Part shown: piece after piece, positions 53,668 to 62,763 of the stretch
Layout: each line of letters opens with the position of its first letter
Numbering within the stretch: position 1 is the stretch's first letter
Source of the DNA: Brenneria izadpanahii
GTDB taxonomy: Bacteria; Pseudomonadota; Gammaproteobacteria; Enterobacterales; Enterobacteriaceae
DNA length: 64,000 bases
Assembly: GCF_017569925.1 (NCBI RefSeq)
Contig: NZ_CP050854.1
Coordinates: 4,340,001 to 4,404,000 of the forward strand
Direction: 5' to 3'
Notes under the pieces: model-generated
Database searches by the model: none
Told to the model about the DNA's origin: nothing
What the model saw: the letters and a program-made list of their open reading frames with translations, nothing else
Made by a program: the position numbers and the translations under genes

Positions 53668-54417
53668 TTATTTAAATGTATAAGCGACTCCGGCACGTAA
53701 ACGAAGTTGCCGCTCGCTGGAACTGGAGGAACGGTTAATATCGCCGAAACTTATATAGGGACTCCATTCTTTTTTGTCGCCCAGCGCATAATTAAATTGC
53801 AGCTCTTGTTCATAATTACTTTTCTTCTTGGCGAAAAGATTCTCATCGCCATATTGAAAAATAATTTTATATGTCGTGGTCAGATTATTTATGCTATAAC
53901 GCAGATAACCATCAACCCGGTTAACGGTGCGATGCTTATTGGTGGTACATACCGTACCCGCGGTTTCACAGACGTTATCATGCGCATAATCCGTTAACTC
54001 CAGACGATATAGTCCGCCGATAGCCCAGCTATCATTAATCTTATACCAGGGTGAAACGCCGAATTTCCATTCTGTGCGCGTGGAGTTAAATTCTGGTTGA
54101 AATAACGGCGAAATCGTCCAGTTACCAAACTGATACTTTTTAGCCAACGTCATTTCCACCGCATTTAACACCGGATCGTTATAATATTTATCCTTGACGT
54201 TTGAACCGCCGGTTTTAAACTTGGTTTCGACAGCGAATGAATAATCATCGGGCAATTGTGTCGCCAGCAACAACCTATCGTAGTGTGTCCTATCTCGTAA
54301 CCGGTATTCATGCCGATAATCCATCGATACATTTCTTAATACCACATCGGCGCTCGCCTGTCCGATAGAAACCAGAAACAGAGAAGCAAAAATAAATGCT
54401 TTATTTGAAACTTTCAT
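53668..54417 (-). CDS. KdgM-family oligogalacturonate-type outer-membrane porin
   Basis: 249 aa with a signal peptide (KAFIFASLFLVSIGQASA). The mature start VVLRNVSMDYRHEYRLRDRT HYDRLLLATQLPDDYSFAVE is typical of the 12-stranded KdgM family: R/D-rich, with charged residues to pass acidic oligosaccharides. Alternating beta strands continue to AGVAYTFK. A Cys pair (NVCETAGTVCTT) probably makes a loop disulfide. It would let pectin fragments from the extracellular lyase into the periplasm. Confidence 0.9.
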   Translation of the reverse strand: MKVSNKAFIFASLFLVSIGQASADVVLRNVSMDYRHEYRLRDRTHYDRLLLATQLPDDYSFAVETKFKTGGSNVKDKYYNDPVLNAVEMTLAKKYQFGNWTISPLFQPEFNSTRTEWKFGVSPWYKINDSWAIGGLYRLELTDYAHDNVCETAGTVCTTNKHRTVNRVDGYLRYSINNLTTTYKIIFQYGDENLFAKKKSNYEQELQFNYALGDKKEWSPYISFGDINRSSSSSERQLRLRAGVAYTFK

Positions 54418-54494
54418 GTTTTCCCCATCATTATTAATTATTTTATAAAAACTAAAGAGATATACCCAATAGATTCCGAGTCGCAGGTCTATTA

Positions 54495-56207
54495 CTATTC
54501 GCTTAATGTGACGACGTCATACATAAAGCTGCCGCCTTTCAATTCAAGAGAGACGATATTATTACATTTTTTCAATAGGTTGGGCGTGATCGGCACGCGG
54601 GCTAAATGATAACGGCCGCTTTGTAACGCGCCGCGGTAGATAGCCTTGTCGTTATCATATTTCAGGGCTTGTATGGTTTTTCCGTTAACCGTCACCGCTA
54701 ATTCAGGCGCGGTCGGATTACTCATCGATCCGTTACTGGCCGCCGCCAGGGAAATATTCAGAAAATAAGTTTTATTTTCCGGTTGCATGGCAAAGCGAAT
54801 ATCCCATTTTCCCGGCTTGGTTTGCGCGTAATACCAGTCCCGTTGATAATCGCTGCGGCCGATATCGAAAGTCAGATTGGCGGGAACCTCATTCTGCCAA
54901 TGATAATTACGCGCTTCATTGCCGAAATGAAATTCGCGGGCCTGACGATCGGCCTGTCCAATCGCCCAGATAACCGGCCCGGCTTCAGGAAGAGCAATAT
55001 CGGGGAGTTGCCGGCTTTCCCCGTTAACGGCGACGGTTTGCTGCGCCAATACGCCGGGTTGCGTACCGCTATTGGCATAAACCGTCAATTGATATTCCCC
55101 CGGACTGACGTTCCCGATGCTGAACCGGCCCTCTCTGTCCGTTATCCCCTGGAAAACATAACCGCGCGTCTGGAGATCAAAAGGCTCGTCCGGCGATGAG
55201 GAAAGCACGACGGTAACAGGCTGCTTGCCGAGTACCCGCCCCTCCACCTGAGCGCGCTTCGCAGGATAACGCGCGTCATCCACCCAGCGATAAGGCCAGG
55301 AGGCTTTTTCAGTAACCGAACGGCTCCAGGCATCGTCAATCATCTGCCGCGTATCGCCCTGATTGATATACAGCAACCAGGGGCCATAGAATTTTTTCCA
55401 TCCGGGCTGGACGACCATATCCGGCGTGCCGAAATGAGCGCCGGTCATATAGTTCAGAATGATGGCATCCTGGTGTACCAGGAGATCCTGCTTAAGCGCA
55501 TCGCCGGAAAAATACTCCTGACTAGCGTGAATCAACCAGGCGCCGACGCCGTGACCGAATACCCCCCAGAAAGGCGTCGAACGCATATAACCGGCAAAGT
55601 CATATTTGGAATACACCTCGCCATTCGGCAAACGCCAGGTTTCATCCTGCACTTTCGATAATTGTTCAAGCTGGCCGTAAAGCAATGGTTGTCCTTGACG
55701 AATACCGTTATATAGATGGTCAAGCCGCGCGGGATCGAACCGGTATACGTTACGTAATTCACTAACCGTGACGTTTTCATTTCCGGCATTCTCGGCCACC
55801 ACGTAACTATAAATACCGCTAATGCCTTTACGAATAATCAGATGATATTCAAGCCGCAATAAACCATCTTTATCATCGATATAGGCGACATGCGCCATAT
55901 CACGGCTATTGCTGATAACTTCGACGCGTTCCGGGGTGAAATCTTTTACGCCTTTAACGTAATAATCCAGATAAGCGCTACGCGTCTTACTGGGATCTCT
56001 CGCCGCCCCGGAAAGGTTGGATACGATATTTTCCCCGTCTTTTATAATACTTGCGGCGCTGCCGTCCTCTTTAAATTCAACCTTAACCAACCCATTATCC
56101 AGCGTGGTTTTCATTCCGGAAACAGTTAATGAAACAGGGGAAACATCAGCACAATTACCATAAGGAGCCAAGATGGCCCCTAGCAGTAATAAAATACTTT
56201 TATTCAC
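54495..56207 (-). CDS. rhiE: Rhamnogalacturonan lyase (PL4, RhiE-like)
   Basis: 570 aa from GTG 56207 with GAGGG upstream, and a signal peptide (SILLLLGAILAPYGNCA). The catalytic domain has YFSGDALKQDLLVHQDAI and MTGAHFGTPDMVVQPGWKKF YGPWLLYIN; it is followed by a fibronectin-III-like domain (EGRVLGKQPVTVVLSSSPD) and a C-terminal carbohydrate-binding domain. PL4 enzymes cleave the Rha-GalA backbone of rhamnogalacturonan I by beta-elimination. It starts the leftward locus with a KdgM-type porin, a transporter and a PL22 enzyme. Confidence 0.9.
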   Translation of the reverse strand: MNKSILLLLGAILAPYGNCADVSPVSLTVSGMKTTLDNGLVKVEFKEDGSAASIIKDGENIVSNLSGAARDPSKTRSAYLDYYVKGVKDFTPERVEVISNSRDMAHVAYIDDKDGLLRLEYHLIIRKGISGIYSYVVAENAGNENVTVSELRNVYRFDPARLDHLYNGIRQGQPLLYGQLEQLSKVQDETWRLPNGEVYSKYDFAGYMRSTPFWGVFGHGVGAWLIHASQEYFSGDALKQDLLVHQDAIILNYMTGAHFGTPDMVVQPGWKKFYGPWLLYINQGDTRQMIDDAWSRSVTEKASWPYRWVDDARYPAKRAQVEGRVLGKQPVTVVLSSSPDEPFDLQTRGYVFQGITDREGRFSIGNVSPGEYQLTVYANSGTQPGVLAQQTVAVNGESRQLPDIALPEAGPVIWAIGQADRQAREFHFGNEARNYHWQNEVPANLTFDIGRSDYQRDWYYAQTKPGKWDIRFAMQPENKTYFLNISLAAASNGSMSNPTAPELAVTVNGKTIQALKYDNDKAIYRGALQSGRYHLARVPITPNLLKKCNNIVSLELKGGSFMYDVVTLSE

Positions 56208-56617
56208 AATTATCCCTCTTTATTCAATTCGGCGTTAAAAAAACCTCTATCAGCATTTTCTTAAATACTTTGTGGTTCTGGATAAAATGGCGGTTGGGGA
56301 AGGGATATTGACTTGAATAAAAAGCGTTGCACAGGCTTTTTATTCAAAGTCCTACGGCCACTTATACCCAAATAACACGGATAAAATAGCGGGGAAAGTG
56401 ATGATGTACCTTTACGATATTGCCATATTGACGTTTTATCAGGCAACTAAATGAAGATCGCCATGTTTTATCTCTCAGAAACAAGCATTGGGTTATTAGA
56501 TATCATTACGCTTTTAAATAATTAACGTTACACCACGCGTTAATTATTTAAAAAAACGGGAAAATGAAGAAGACCTTTATTTTAACCATAGCCAATATAT
56601 TGTACCAAGCGGCAAGG
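56208..56617. promoter_or_regulatory. rhiE upstream region with a 13-bp inverted repeat
   Basis: 410 bases without a gene. It holds the leader of rhiE and the 3' end of the M50/HlyD gene. A perfect inverted repeat TTGAATAAAAAGC / GCTTTTTATTCAA with a 9-nt spacer is at 56313-56347, about 105 bases before the rhiE start. It may be an operator or a weak terminator of the export operon. I did not find a convincing KdgR box. Confidence 0.5.
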
Positions 56618-58768
56618 CTAAAACGACATTTCCCTGATCAGCACCGCCGATACCACTTTCCAGCCGCGTACCAGCAGGCTTTGCGCCTCGCCGTCCATCG
56701 CCACCGTTCCGCGCAGCATCTGCCGCTGGCCGCGGCTGCCGTCGGGCAGGCTTAGCAGCACCCGGTAAACGGCTTGCTCAGGATGCAGTTTGCGCTGCGC
56801 GTCGCTTAATGCCGCGATATCGCCGCCGTAAATCGAAGCCAGTTCAGGCACGGCGCTTAAATCGCGCGTAGCGGTATGATCGATATCCACGATCGTCAGC
56901 GACAGAGTCGGGCTGCCGACATCCAGCGGGTAAAACCGCCCCTGCCCGCCCACTTTCAGCCGTTGCCAGTCTTTTTCCGAAACGAAGGCTTCCACCAGTC
57001 CGCCGGACGGCTTGATTATCACCGCCAACCATTCGCCCTGCGCCAGCCACTCGCCGATCGCCAACGGCGCGGCGACGTCGGCCACTACGCCGCTCATCGG
57101 CGCGCGCACCGTCAACTGAGCCGACTGCCGTTTCAGCACCGCCAGTTTTTGCTGCGCCGCCTCACGCTCCTGATTCACCCGCAGATGTTCACCGGCAGTC
57201 TCCTTATTAAAGACCTGAAACGCCCCCTGCCAGCTTAGCGTGGCGATCTGCCGTTCTAACTGCCGCTGTTCATGCAGCAGCGCATCGGAAGAGAGCGAAA
57301 ACAGCGCCTGTCCCGCCTCCACCGGCTGACCGACCTCAACATCAATGCGCTCGATCATCGCAGGCAGCGGCATATACAGGCTGCTTTGCTGTTCGGCGCG
57401 CAACAGCGCCGGGGCATAAACGGTGCCCTGCCAGGGGATCGCCGATAACAGCAACAGCGCGCAGCTTATGGTCAGAGTCACGATCATATTACGGTTCATA
57501 CGGTAATCCTTGCGGCGTTTGCTCCACTCGCGCAGTTCATTAACCACGGGCATTATCACGAAATAGCCGATTTCCACCGCGAAAAGCAGCATCCCCAGCA
57601 ATTTGAACGCCATGTGGTAAACCAGAATGGCGATGCCGGTAAACAGCACGAAGCGGTACGCCCACACGCAGAAGGCATAGCCAACCAGCGTGCGTTGCAA
57701 CCAACGGGGAAACGGCTCCGGCGGGGCGTCCCCCAATCCGAACAGCCATTCGCGCATCCGCCAGCGGCCGATGGCGAATCCCCGCTGTTGCAGATTGGGG
57801 ATCTGAAGCCAGTCCGACAGCAGGAAGTAGCCGTCAAAGCGCATCAACGGGCTGAGGTTGATCGCCAGCGTCATAATCCAGGTGGTGGCCGCCAGCATGA
57901 ATGCCGCGCTGCGCAGCATACCGTCCGGCAGGAAGCTCCAGGCCAGCGTCGCCCAAGCGGCCAGCGCCAATTCGGTCAGCATTCCGGCGGCGCCGATCGC
58001 CATACGCTGCCGATGGCGGGTCAGCTTCCACGATCCGGAAGTATCGGTATACAACACCGGCATCATCACCAAAAAGGCGACGCCCATGGCGGCGACCCGC
58101 GCCCCAAAGCGCTTACAGGTATAGGCATGCCCCAGCTCATGCAGCACCTTGGTGAAACACAGGGTGATCCCCGCCAGCGCGGCCCCTTCCAGGGTAAAAA
58201 AGTGCATAAAGGTGTGCTTGAAGGTTTCCCACTGGCGCCCGGCTAAAAACAGCCCCAGCGCCGCCGCCATCAGCGTCAGCGCTAAAAACCAACGGCTGAA
58301 AAAAGGTTCAACCCACGATAAGGTGGCGGCCAGAAAACGATCCGGATGCCATAGCGGAATGCGAAAAAACAGATAATTCTTCAGCAGCTTACGCCACACG
58401 GAAATCTGCGTTCCCGCCAGTTGCCGCCCGAACTGCGCCAGCGCCTCATCGCCCGACGCCCGCGTCAGGTTATTGGCCTGTAAAAAACGGCTGAAATACT
58501 GAACGTCGCCGATATCAATAACCAGCGGCAGCGTCTGGTTGATCTCTGCGACGATTTTCGCCGCCTCCCCCAGCGGCCAGCGCGACAGCATCGCCATCTC
58601 CGCCCAGCCGATACGGAAAAACAGACCGCGCAGCGGATCTTCCAGCGTCCAACTGGGCGAACCGTCGCGATTGGCGGGACCGGCATGCAAAATCAGCTCA
58701 TCGCGCAGCGGACTAAGCCGGGAAGCCGGCGGTTTATTCATCGCGGGGACGGTCGGCGCCTGCATCAT
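56618..58768 (-). CDS. M50 (site-2) protease / HlyD hybrid export protein
   Basis: 716 aa. After a soluble N-terminus of about 165 aa comes a polytopic membrane part with the zinc-protease motif TKVLHELGHAYTCKRFG (HExxH) and the second M50 motif NLSPLMRFDGYFLLSDW (N-x-x-P...D-G). Following further helices, a membrane anchor (IVTLTISCALLLLSAIPW) leads to an HlyD-type periplasmic adaptor with a lipoyl half (IDVEVGQPVEAGQALFSLSS), coiled coil and second half (RAPMSGVVADVAAPLAIGEW). It combines an intramembrane protease with an adaptor. ATG 58768 overlaps the preceding stop; GTG 58771 is an alternative. It probably works in export or processing of the adhesin. Confidence 0.85.
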   Translation of the reverse strand: MMQAPTVPAMNKPPASRLSPLRDELILHAGPANRDGSPSWTLEDPLRGLFFRIGWAEMAMLSRWPLGEAAKIVAEINQTLPLVIDIGDVQYFSRFLQANNLTRASGDEALAQFGRQLAGTQISVWRKLLKNYLFFRIPLWHPDRFLAATLSWVEPFFSRWFLALTLMAAALGLFLAGRQWETFKHTFMHFFTLEGAALAGITLCFTKVLHELGHAYTCKRFGARVAAMGVAFLVMMPVLYTDTSGSWKLTRHRQRMAIGAAGMLTELALAAWATLAWSFLPDGMLRSAAFMLAATTWIMTLAINLSPLMRFDGYFLLSDWLQIPNLQQRGFAIGRWRMREWLFGLGDAPPEPFPRWLQRTLVGYAFCVWAYRFVLFTGIAILVYHMAFKLLGMLLFAVEIGYFVIMPVVNELREWSKRRKDYRMNRNMIVTLTISCALLLLSAIPWQGTVYAPALLRAEQQSSLYMPLPAMIERIDVEVGQPVEAGQALFSLSSDALLHEQRQLERQIATLSWQGAFQVFNKETAGEHLRVNQEREAAQQKLAVLKRQSAQLTVRAPMSGVVADVAAPLAIGEWLAQGEWLAVIIKPSGGLVEAFVSEKDWQRLKVGGQGRFYPLDVGSPTLSLTIVDIDHTATRDLSAVPELASIYGGDIAALSDAQRKLHPEQAVYRVLLSLPDGSRGQRQMLRGTVAMDGEAQSLLVRGWKVVSAVLIREMSF

Positions 58769-60107
58769 CACATGCCCAACCAGACGCGCAGCGTAGTCAG
58801 CGGCTTGCGCAACAGATAGACGAACAGCAGCGTGCGCTGACCATATACTTTCGCCGTCCCCTTCAACCCCACGCGCAGCAGCGGATCGTCCTGGGTAAAC
58901 CTGGCCCTCAGCCGATAGGCCATAATGTTGTCCGGCGTAAGCGCCGAACGGTAGCCGATATGCTCAAGCCGCGCCGACTGCGCCGAATTCGGCGCGACGT
59001 TAAGGAATAGCCGCACATCGGCCCCTTGCTCCAGCGCGATGGCATCGGCGGCCGGCAGTTGGATCTCCAGTTCGACATCGTGCGGATCGGCGATCATCAT
59101 GATGCGTTCGCCAATCGCCACCGAACGCCCGATCCAGTCGCTGGCGTCATCAAAGATCGCCACCCCGTCGCGCGGCGAAACCAACTGCATACGCGCTAGC
59201 TGCCGTTGCAGAAAGTCCATTTCGCTTTGCGCCTGTTCCCGCCGGCTTTGCAGCACCGCCAGACTGGCTTTGCTGTTGGCATCGAACAGCGCCTGTTGCT
59301 GCGCCTGACGGAACTGGGCATCGGCGGTGGCGAACGTCTGCCGCGCGGACTCCAGGCGGTTTTCCAACTCGCGGGCATCCAGTTGAACCAGCGCTTGATT
59401 GGCCGCGATCTGCTGATTAGGGCGCACCAGAATATCGTCAACCACTCCCGCCACCGGGGCGCGCACCATCACCGGCCGGTGCGCCACGATCTCCGCCGGC
59501 GCCAGCACCGATTGCCGCACCGGGATCAGCATAACCAACAGCAGCGCTATCCCCCCGCCAGCATCAGGCGTCGTCGGTTGGGACGAGCGCCGGTTTTGCC
59601 GCGCCGTTTTTTGCCCAACCCCAACCAGGCATGGGAATAGGCATCCGCCAGCTTTTCCAAAAGCATCAGTTCGGCGGGCCGCCATGCCCGATCGCGCGCC
59701 AGAATCAGCGTCAGCGGCTGCTCTCCCCCTGGACGCCGCAGCGGCAGCCATAGCAGGAATTCCGGCAAATGTTCCCGCCAGAGCAGTTGGTCGCTGGCCG
59801 GCAGATCAAGCCAGTTCAGGGATTGAGTCTGCCGCGCTTCCTGCTGCCACTGGCGGCACAACCGGCTGAATTCGCTGCAAAAGGGCGCATGGGGATCGAT
59901 GGACGCCAGACCGGACGCCGCCCGCAAACGCTGGTTTTCGCAGTCCCACAGCAATGCCTGGCGATACTTCACCAGATTGTGCGTTTCATTAACGATGAAA
60001 AACGCCAGCTCGTCCTGCGTTTCCCGCGATCTGGCGCGGCTTTGCAACTGCAATAGTTCGGCCAGCAGCGCCAGGCGGGTATCCTGTTCATTTGCCGTTT
60101 TGCTCAT
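58768..60107 (-). CDS. GAF-like/HlyD adaptor protein, one apparent frameshift
   Basis: The first 186 codons (from ATG 60107) give a soluble GAF-like domain (FFIVNETHNLVKYRQALLWD) and run into RRRLMLAGG; the HlyD part (IALLLVMLIPVRQSVLAPAE, lipoyl VRPNQQIAANQALVQLDARE) is in another frame. Adding one base to the 6-base C run on the plus strand at 59551-59556 joins LMLAGG to IALLLVMLIPV, which together form one membrane helix. The product is then 446 aa. The two frames are therefore one gene. The cytoplasmic GAF-like part could sense a signal and control the periplasmic adaptor. Confidence 0.75.
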
Positions 60108-60135
60108 CGTGCGCGGGCGCTCATACGGTTATCTC

Positions 60136-60882
60136 TCATGGTTCGCCGCCGGCTGAGGCTGGCGGCGTTATCAGCGCCACCCCGCTCATCCCCGGCAGCA
60201 GCCCGGCGGTGGATTGCGTGATGCGCCCAAACACTTTAACCGACTGGCTGACCGGCTCCACCGCCGAAGAGATGCGGCTAATTTCCGCCGGATAACTCAG
60301 CCCGGTTTCATCCAGCGTCACCTGAAAGGCATTCCCCTGTTTCAACCACACCAGCCAGCGCGACGGCACGATCATTTCCAGCTCAAACGCGCTGTCATCG
60401 TAAATCGATAGCAGTTCTTTGCCTTCCGGCACCGACTCCCAGCGCTTCACTTTGGTTTCCGTTACCCGGCCGGAGAACGGCGCTTTGATGACGCAGCGTT
60501 GCAGCATGGCGCGATTCACGCCGTTTTCCGCCTGCGCCATGGAAACCGCCGAACGGGCCTGATCCACGTCAGACAGACTGATCGAGTTGAGCTTATCCAG
60601 CCGGTTGGCGATCGCCAGTTTCTTGCGGGCGGCATTTTCGGCGGCGGCGGAATAATTTAGTTTTTCTTTCAGAACCGCGCAGTCAAAGGTCAGCAACGTA
60701 TCGCCCTGTTTAAAATGCTCGCCTTCTTTCACCGCGATATCCGTCACCTTGGCCGAAATTTCGCTAGAAAGCGTGGTGTAGCGCACCGCGCTAAGCTGTA
60801 CGCGAATATCGCCGCTGGCGGCCGCCTGCGCCCACCAGGGCGTCAGCAATGCCCCCGCCAACAGAAACTGCCGCGCCTTCAT
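60136..60882 (-). CDS. Short HlyD-family periplasmic adaptor
   Basis: 248 aa with a signal-like N-terminus (ARQFLLAGALLTPWWAQAAA). Lipoyl halves ITDIAVKEGEHFKQGDTLLT and KAPFSGRVTETKVKRWESVP flank a short hairpin. Beta-barrel end VFGRITQSTAGLLPGMSGVA. Without a membrane anchor beyond the signal it is probably periplasmic. Overlaps the TolC-like gene stop (TGATG). Confidence 0.85.
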   Translation of the reverse strand: MKARQFLLAGALLTPWWAQAAASGDIRVQLSAVRYTTLSSEISAKVTDIAVKEGEHFKQGDTLLTFDCAVLKEKLNYSAAAENAARKKLAIANRLDKLNSISLSDVDQARSAVSMAQAENGVNRAMLQRCVIKAPFSGRVTETKVKRWESVPEGKELLSIYDDSAFELEMIVPSRWLVWLKQGNAFQVTLDETGLSYPAEISRISSAVEPVSQSVKVFGRITQSTAGLLPGMSGVALITPPASAGGEP

Positions 60883-62594
60883 CACTGGGAGCCCCCGGCT
60901 TGCAAGGATTGCAGGTTATCCCACATATCCGTGTTGACCGTGCGGTAAGGCTTTCCGGCGATGGCGGCCGACGTGGCGGCGACAGCGGCAGGCTGGGCCG
61001 CCGCCGGCGCTGGCGTTGCCGCTACCGCGCTTGGCGCAGCCAGAGAAAGGCGCGGCACCGGCACGCCGCCGGTTTCAATGTTACTGGTGGTGCGGGCAAT
61101 GGTATGGCTTAAAGCCGCCAGGCTGGTATCGCCGACGTTATCGGGCAGCACATCCAGCCCGGCGGCCTGATATACCGCGCCCAATGCGTTTTGCACATCC
61201 GCAAAGCTGCGGTCGCGCGCGCGGGTGGTCAGGATGGTTTCCGTACTGACGCGCACCTGCTCCATCTGCGTCGCCGCCTGATTGCGCACCGTTAACTCGG
61301 TCTGATTAAGGATGCCGCGCTGAATGCGAGCCAGTTCCTGATAGCGGCTGAACATGCGCGTGCTTTGCTGATACTCTTGCCAGGCCACGTTCACCTGGGT
61401 CAGCACCGCCATACGCAGCGCCTGCCGACGGACTTCAGCCAGCTCTTCGTTCGCCTCGCCGGCGCGTTTCACCGGCGACCAGGAGAGCACGTTCAACAGG
61501 TTGCCGCTGACCTGCAGCCCGGCGCTGGCCCACTGATGGTTCACCAGATAGCTGTTGCTGTCGCCGTTGACGCCGGCGAACAGCGATACGCCCGGCAGCA
61601 GGCGCAGCAGCGATTTCCGGGTTTCCAGCACGGCGTTGCGCGCCAGATAGCTTTCTTCGCGCACTTCAGGCCGTTTCACCATCGAGAAGTTTTCCAGATC
61701 GTCGAGGGTATAAGCCAGTTTCGGCGCCGTCAGACTGCTTTCGCCGGGCACCACCACATCAAATTTACTGGCCGGCGGCAGGTTCATCAGCGACGCCAGA
61801 CGCGATTTGGCCATTACCAAATCGCTATCGACGATTTCAAGCTGGCGCACCATCTCCAGCATATTTTTCTGGAAACGCAGCGCTTCCACCGGCGCCAATA
61901 GGCGTTGCTGCTCGGTCTGGCGGGCATATTCCAGCGACTGGCGCGCCTCGGCCAGCGCCGCCGTCACCTCCGGCTGCAAACGCTGGGCGGTGGCGGCTTC
62001 CCAATAGGCGGTGCGCACCTGACGGGTAATATCCGCCACCACGCGGCGGCGGCGCTCTTCGGCGGCCAGCGATTTATTCGCCTGCATCTTGGCGTTGAAG
62101 TAGCTGATGCCGAAATCCAGTACGTTCCAGCTCAGCGACAAATCCGCCGTACGCATGGTTTTATCCTGACTGGTGGAGGCTTCCAGCGACTGCTCGCCGG
62201 TAGTCACCGATTCGCTGCTGGATCCGGCCACGTTGTTACGGGTTTGTAGCCCCGCCCGCGCCGCCAGCTTGGGCAACATATCCAGGCTGGAAACGCCGAT
62301 CAGATTATCCTCCATCGCCTGTTCCATCAGCGCCACCCGCTGTTGCAGGTTGTATTTCAACGCGCGGGCAATCGCCTCGTCCAGCGTGATGGCGCCGCGT
62401 ACCGGCTCCTGATTGGCGAACATCTGCGTTCTATCGCTTAACGCCTGCTGCACCTGCTGTTCCGTCGTCACCGGTTCAGGCTTTACCGCACACCCCGCCA
62501 GCCCAAGACAGGCCAGGGTTATCGCCAATTTAAGAGCCCCGGAGCCGCCAGAGTGTCGCTTGTTTTCCCAGAGTTTCGCTATGTGCTGATTCAC
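60882..62594 (-). CDS. TolC-family outer-membrane lipoprotein
   Basis: About 570 aa. A lipobox LACLGLAGC marks lipid anchoring. The long helical repeats (ITLDEAIARALKYNLQQRVA ...; QALRMAVLTQVNVAWQEYQQ) are typical of TolC-type channels. The C-terminus has an added Ala/Pro-rich stretch (APSAVAATPAPAAAQPAAVA). GTG 62594 is chosen for its GGGGAG site; an ATG at 62609 has none. It forms the outer-membrane pore of the export system. Confidence 0.88.
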   Translation of the reverse strand: MNQHIAKLWENKRHSGGSGALKLAITLACLGLAGCAVKPEPVTTEQQVQQALSDRTQMFANQEPVRGAITLDEAIARALKYNLQQRVALMEQAMEDNLIGVSSLDMLPKLAARAGLQTRNNVAGSSSESVTTGEQSLEASTSQDKTMRTADLSLSWNVLDFGISYFNAKMQANKSLAAEERRRRVVADITRQVRTAYWEAATAQRLQPEVTAALAEARQSLEYARQTEQQRLLAPVEALRFQKNMLEMVRQLEIVDSDLVMAKSRLASLMNLPPASKFDVVVPGESSLTAPKLAYTLDDLENFSMVKRPEVREESYLARNAVLETRKSLLRLLPGVSLFAGVNGDSNSYLVNHQWASAGLQVSGNLLNVLSWSPVKRAGEANEELAEVRRQALRMAVLTQVNVAWQEYQQSTRMFSRYQELARIQRGILNQTELTVRNQAATQMEQVRVSTETILTTRARDRSFADVQNALGAVYQAAGLDVLPDNVGDTSLAALSHTIARTTSNIETGGVPVPRLSLAAPSAVAATPAPAAAQPAAVAATSAAIAGKPYRTVNTDMWDNLQSLQAGGSQ

Positions 62595-62696
62595 CAGGGT
62601 TCTCCCCATCAAATGTAGTGTGTTTATGTTGTTATTCGTTGCGATACAAAATTCGCGTCACCGCGTAAGCCGCGCCAAACCGCTACCCCCTCCCGG

Positions 62697-62748
62697 CCTC
62701 CCCCTTATCAGGGGGAGGAGCTGACTCCCTCCCCTGCGAAGGGGAGGG
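62697..62748. repeat. Two GC-rich hairpins (dispersed palindromic element)
   Basis: CCTCCCCC-TTATCA-GGGGGAGG (62697-62718) and CCCTCCCC-TGCGAA-GGGGAGGG (62727-62748), followed by GTTGGGGTGGGG. The first hairpin matches the one at 15146. They lie between the adhesin stop and the TolC gene and may lower downstream expression. Confidence 0.65.
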
Positions 62749-62763
62749 TTGGGGTGGGGTAAA

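Noticed and set aside
50731..56620. KdgR boxes for the pectin genes
   Set aside because: I looked for AATRAAAYRNYRTTTYATT-like sites upstream of rhiE, the porin gene and the transporter gene and saw none I could support.
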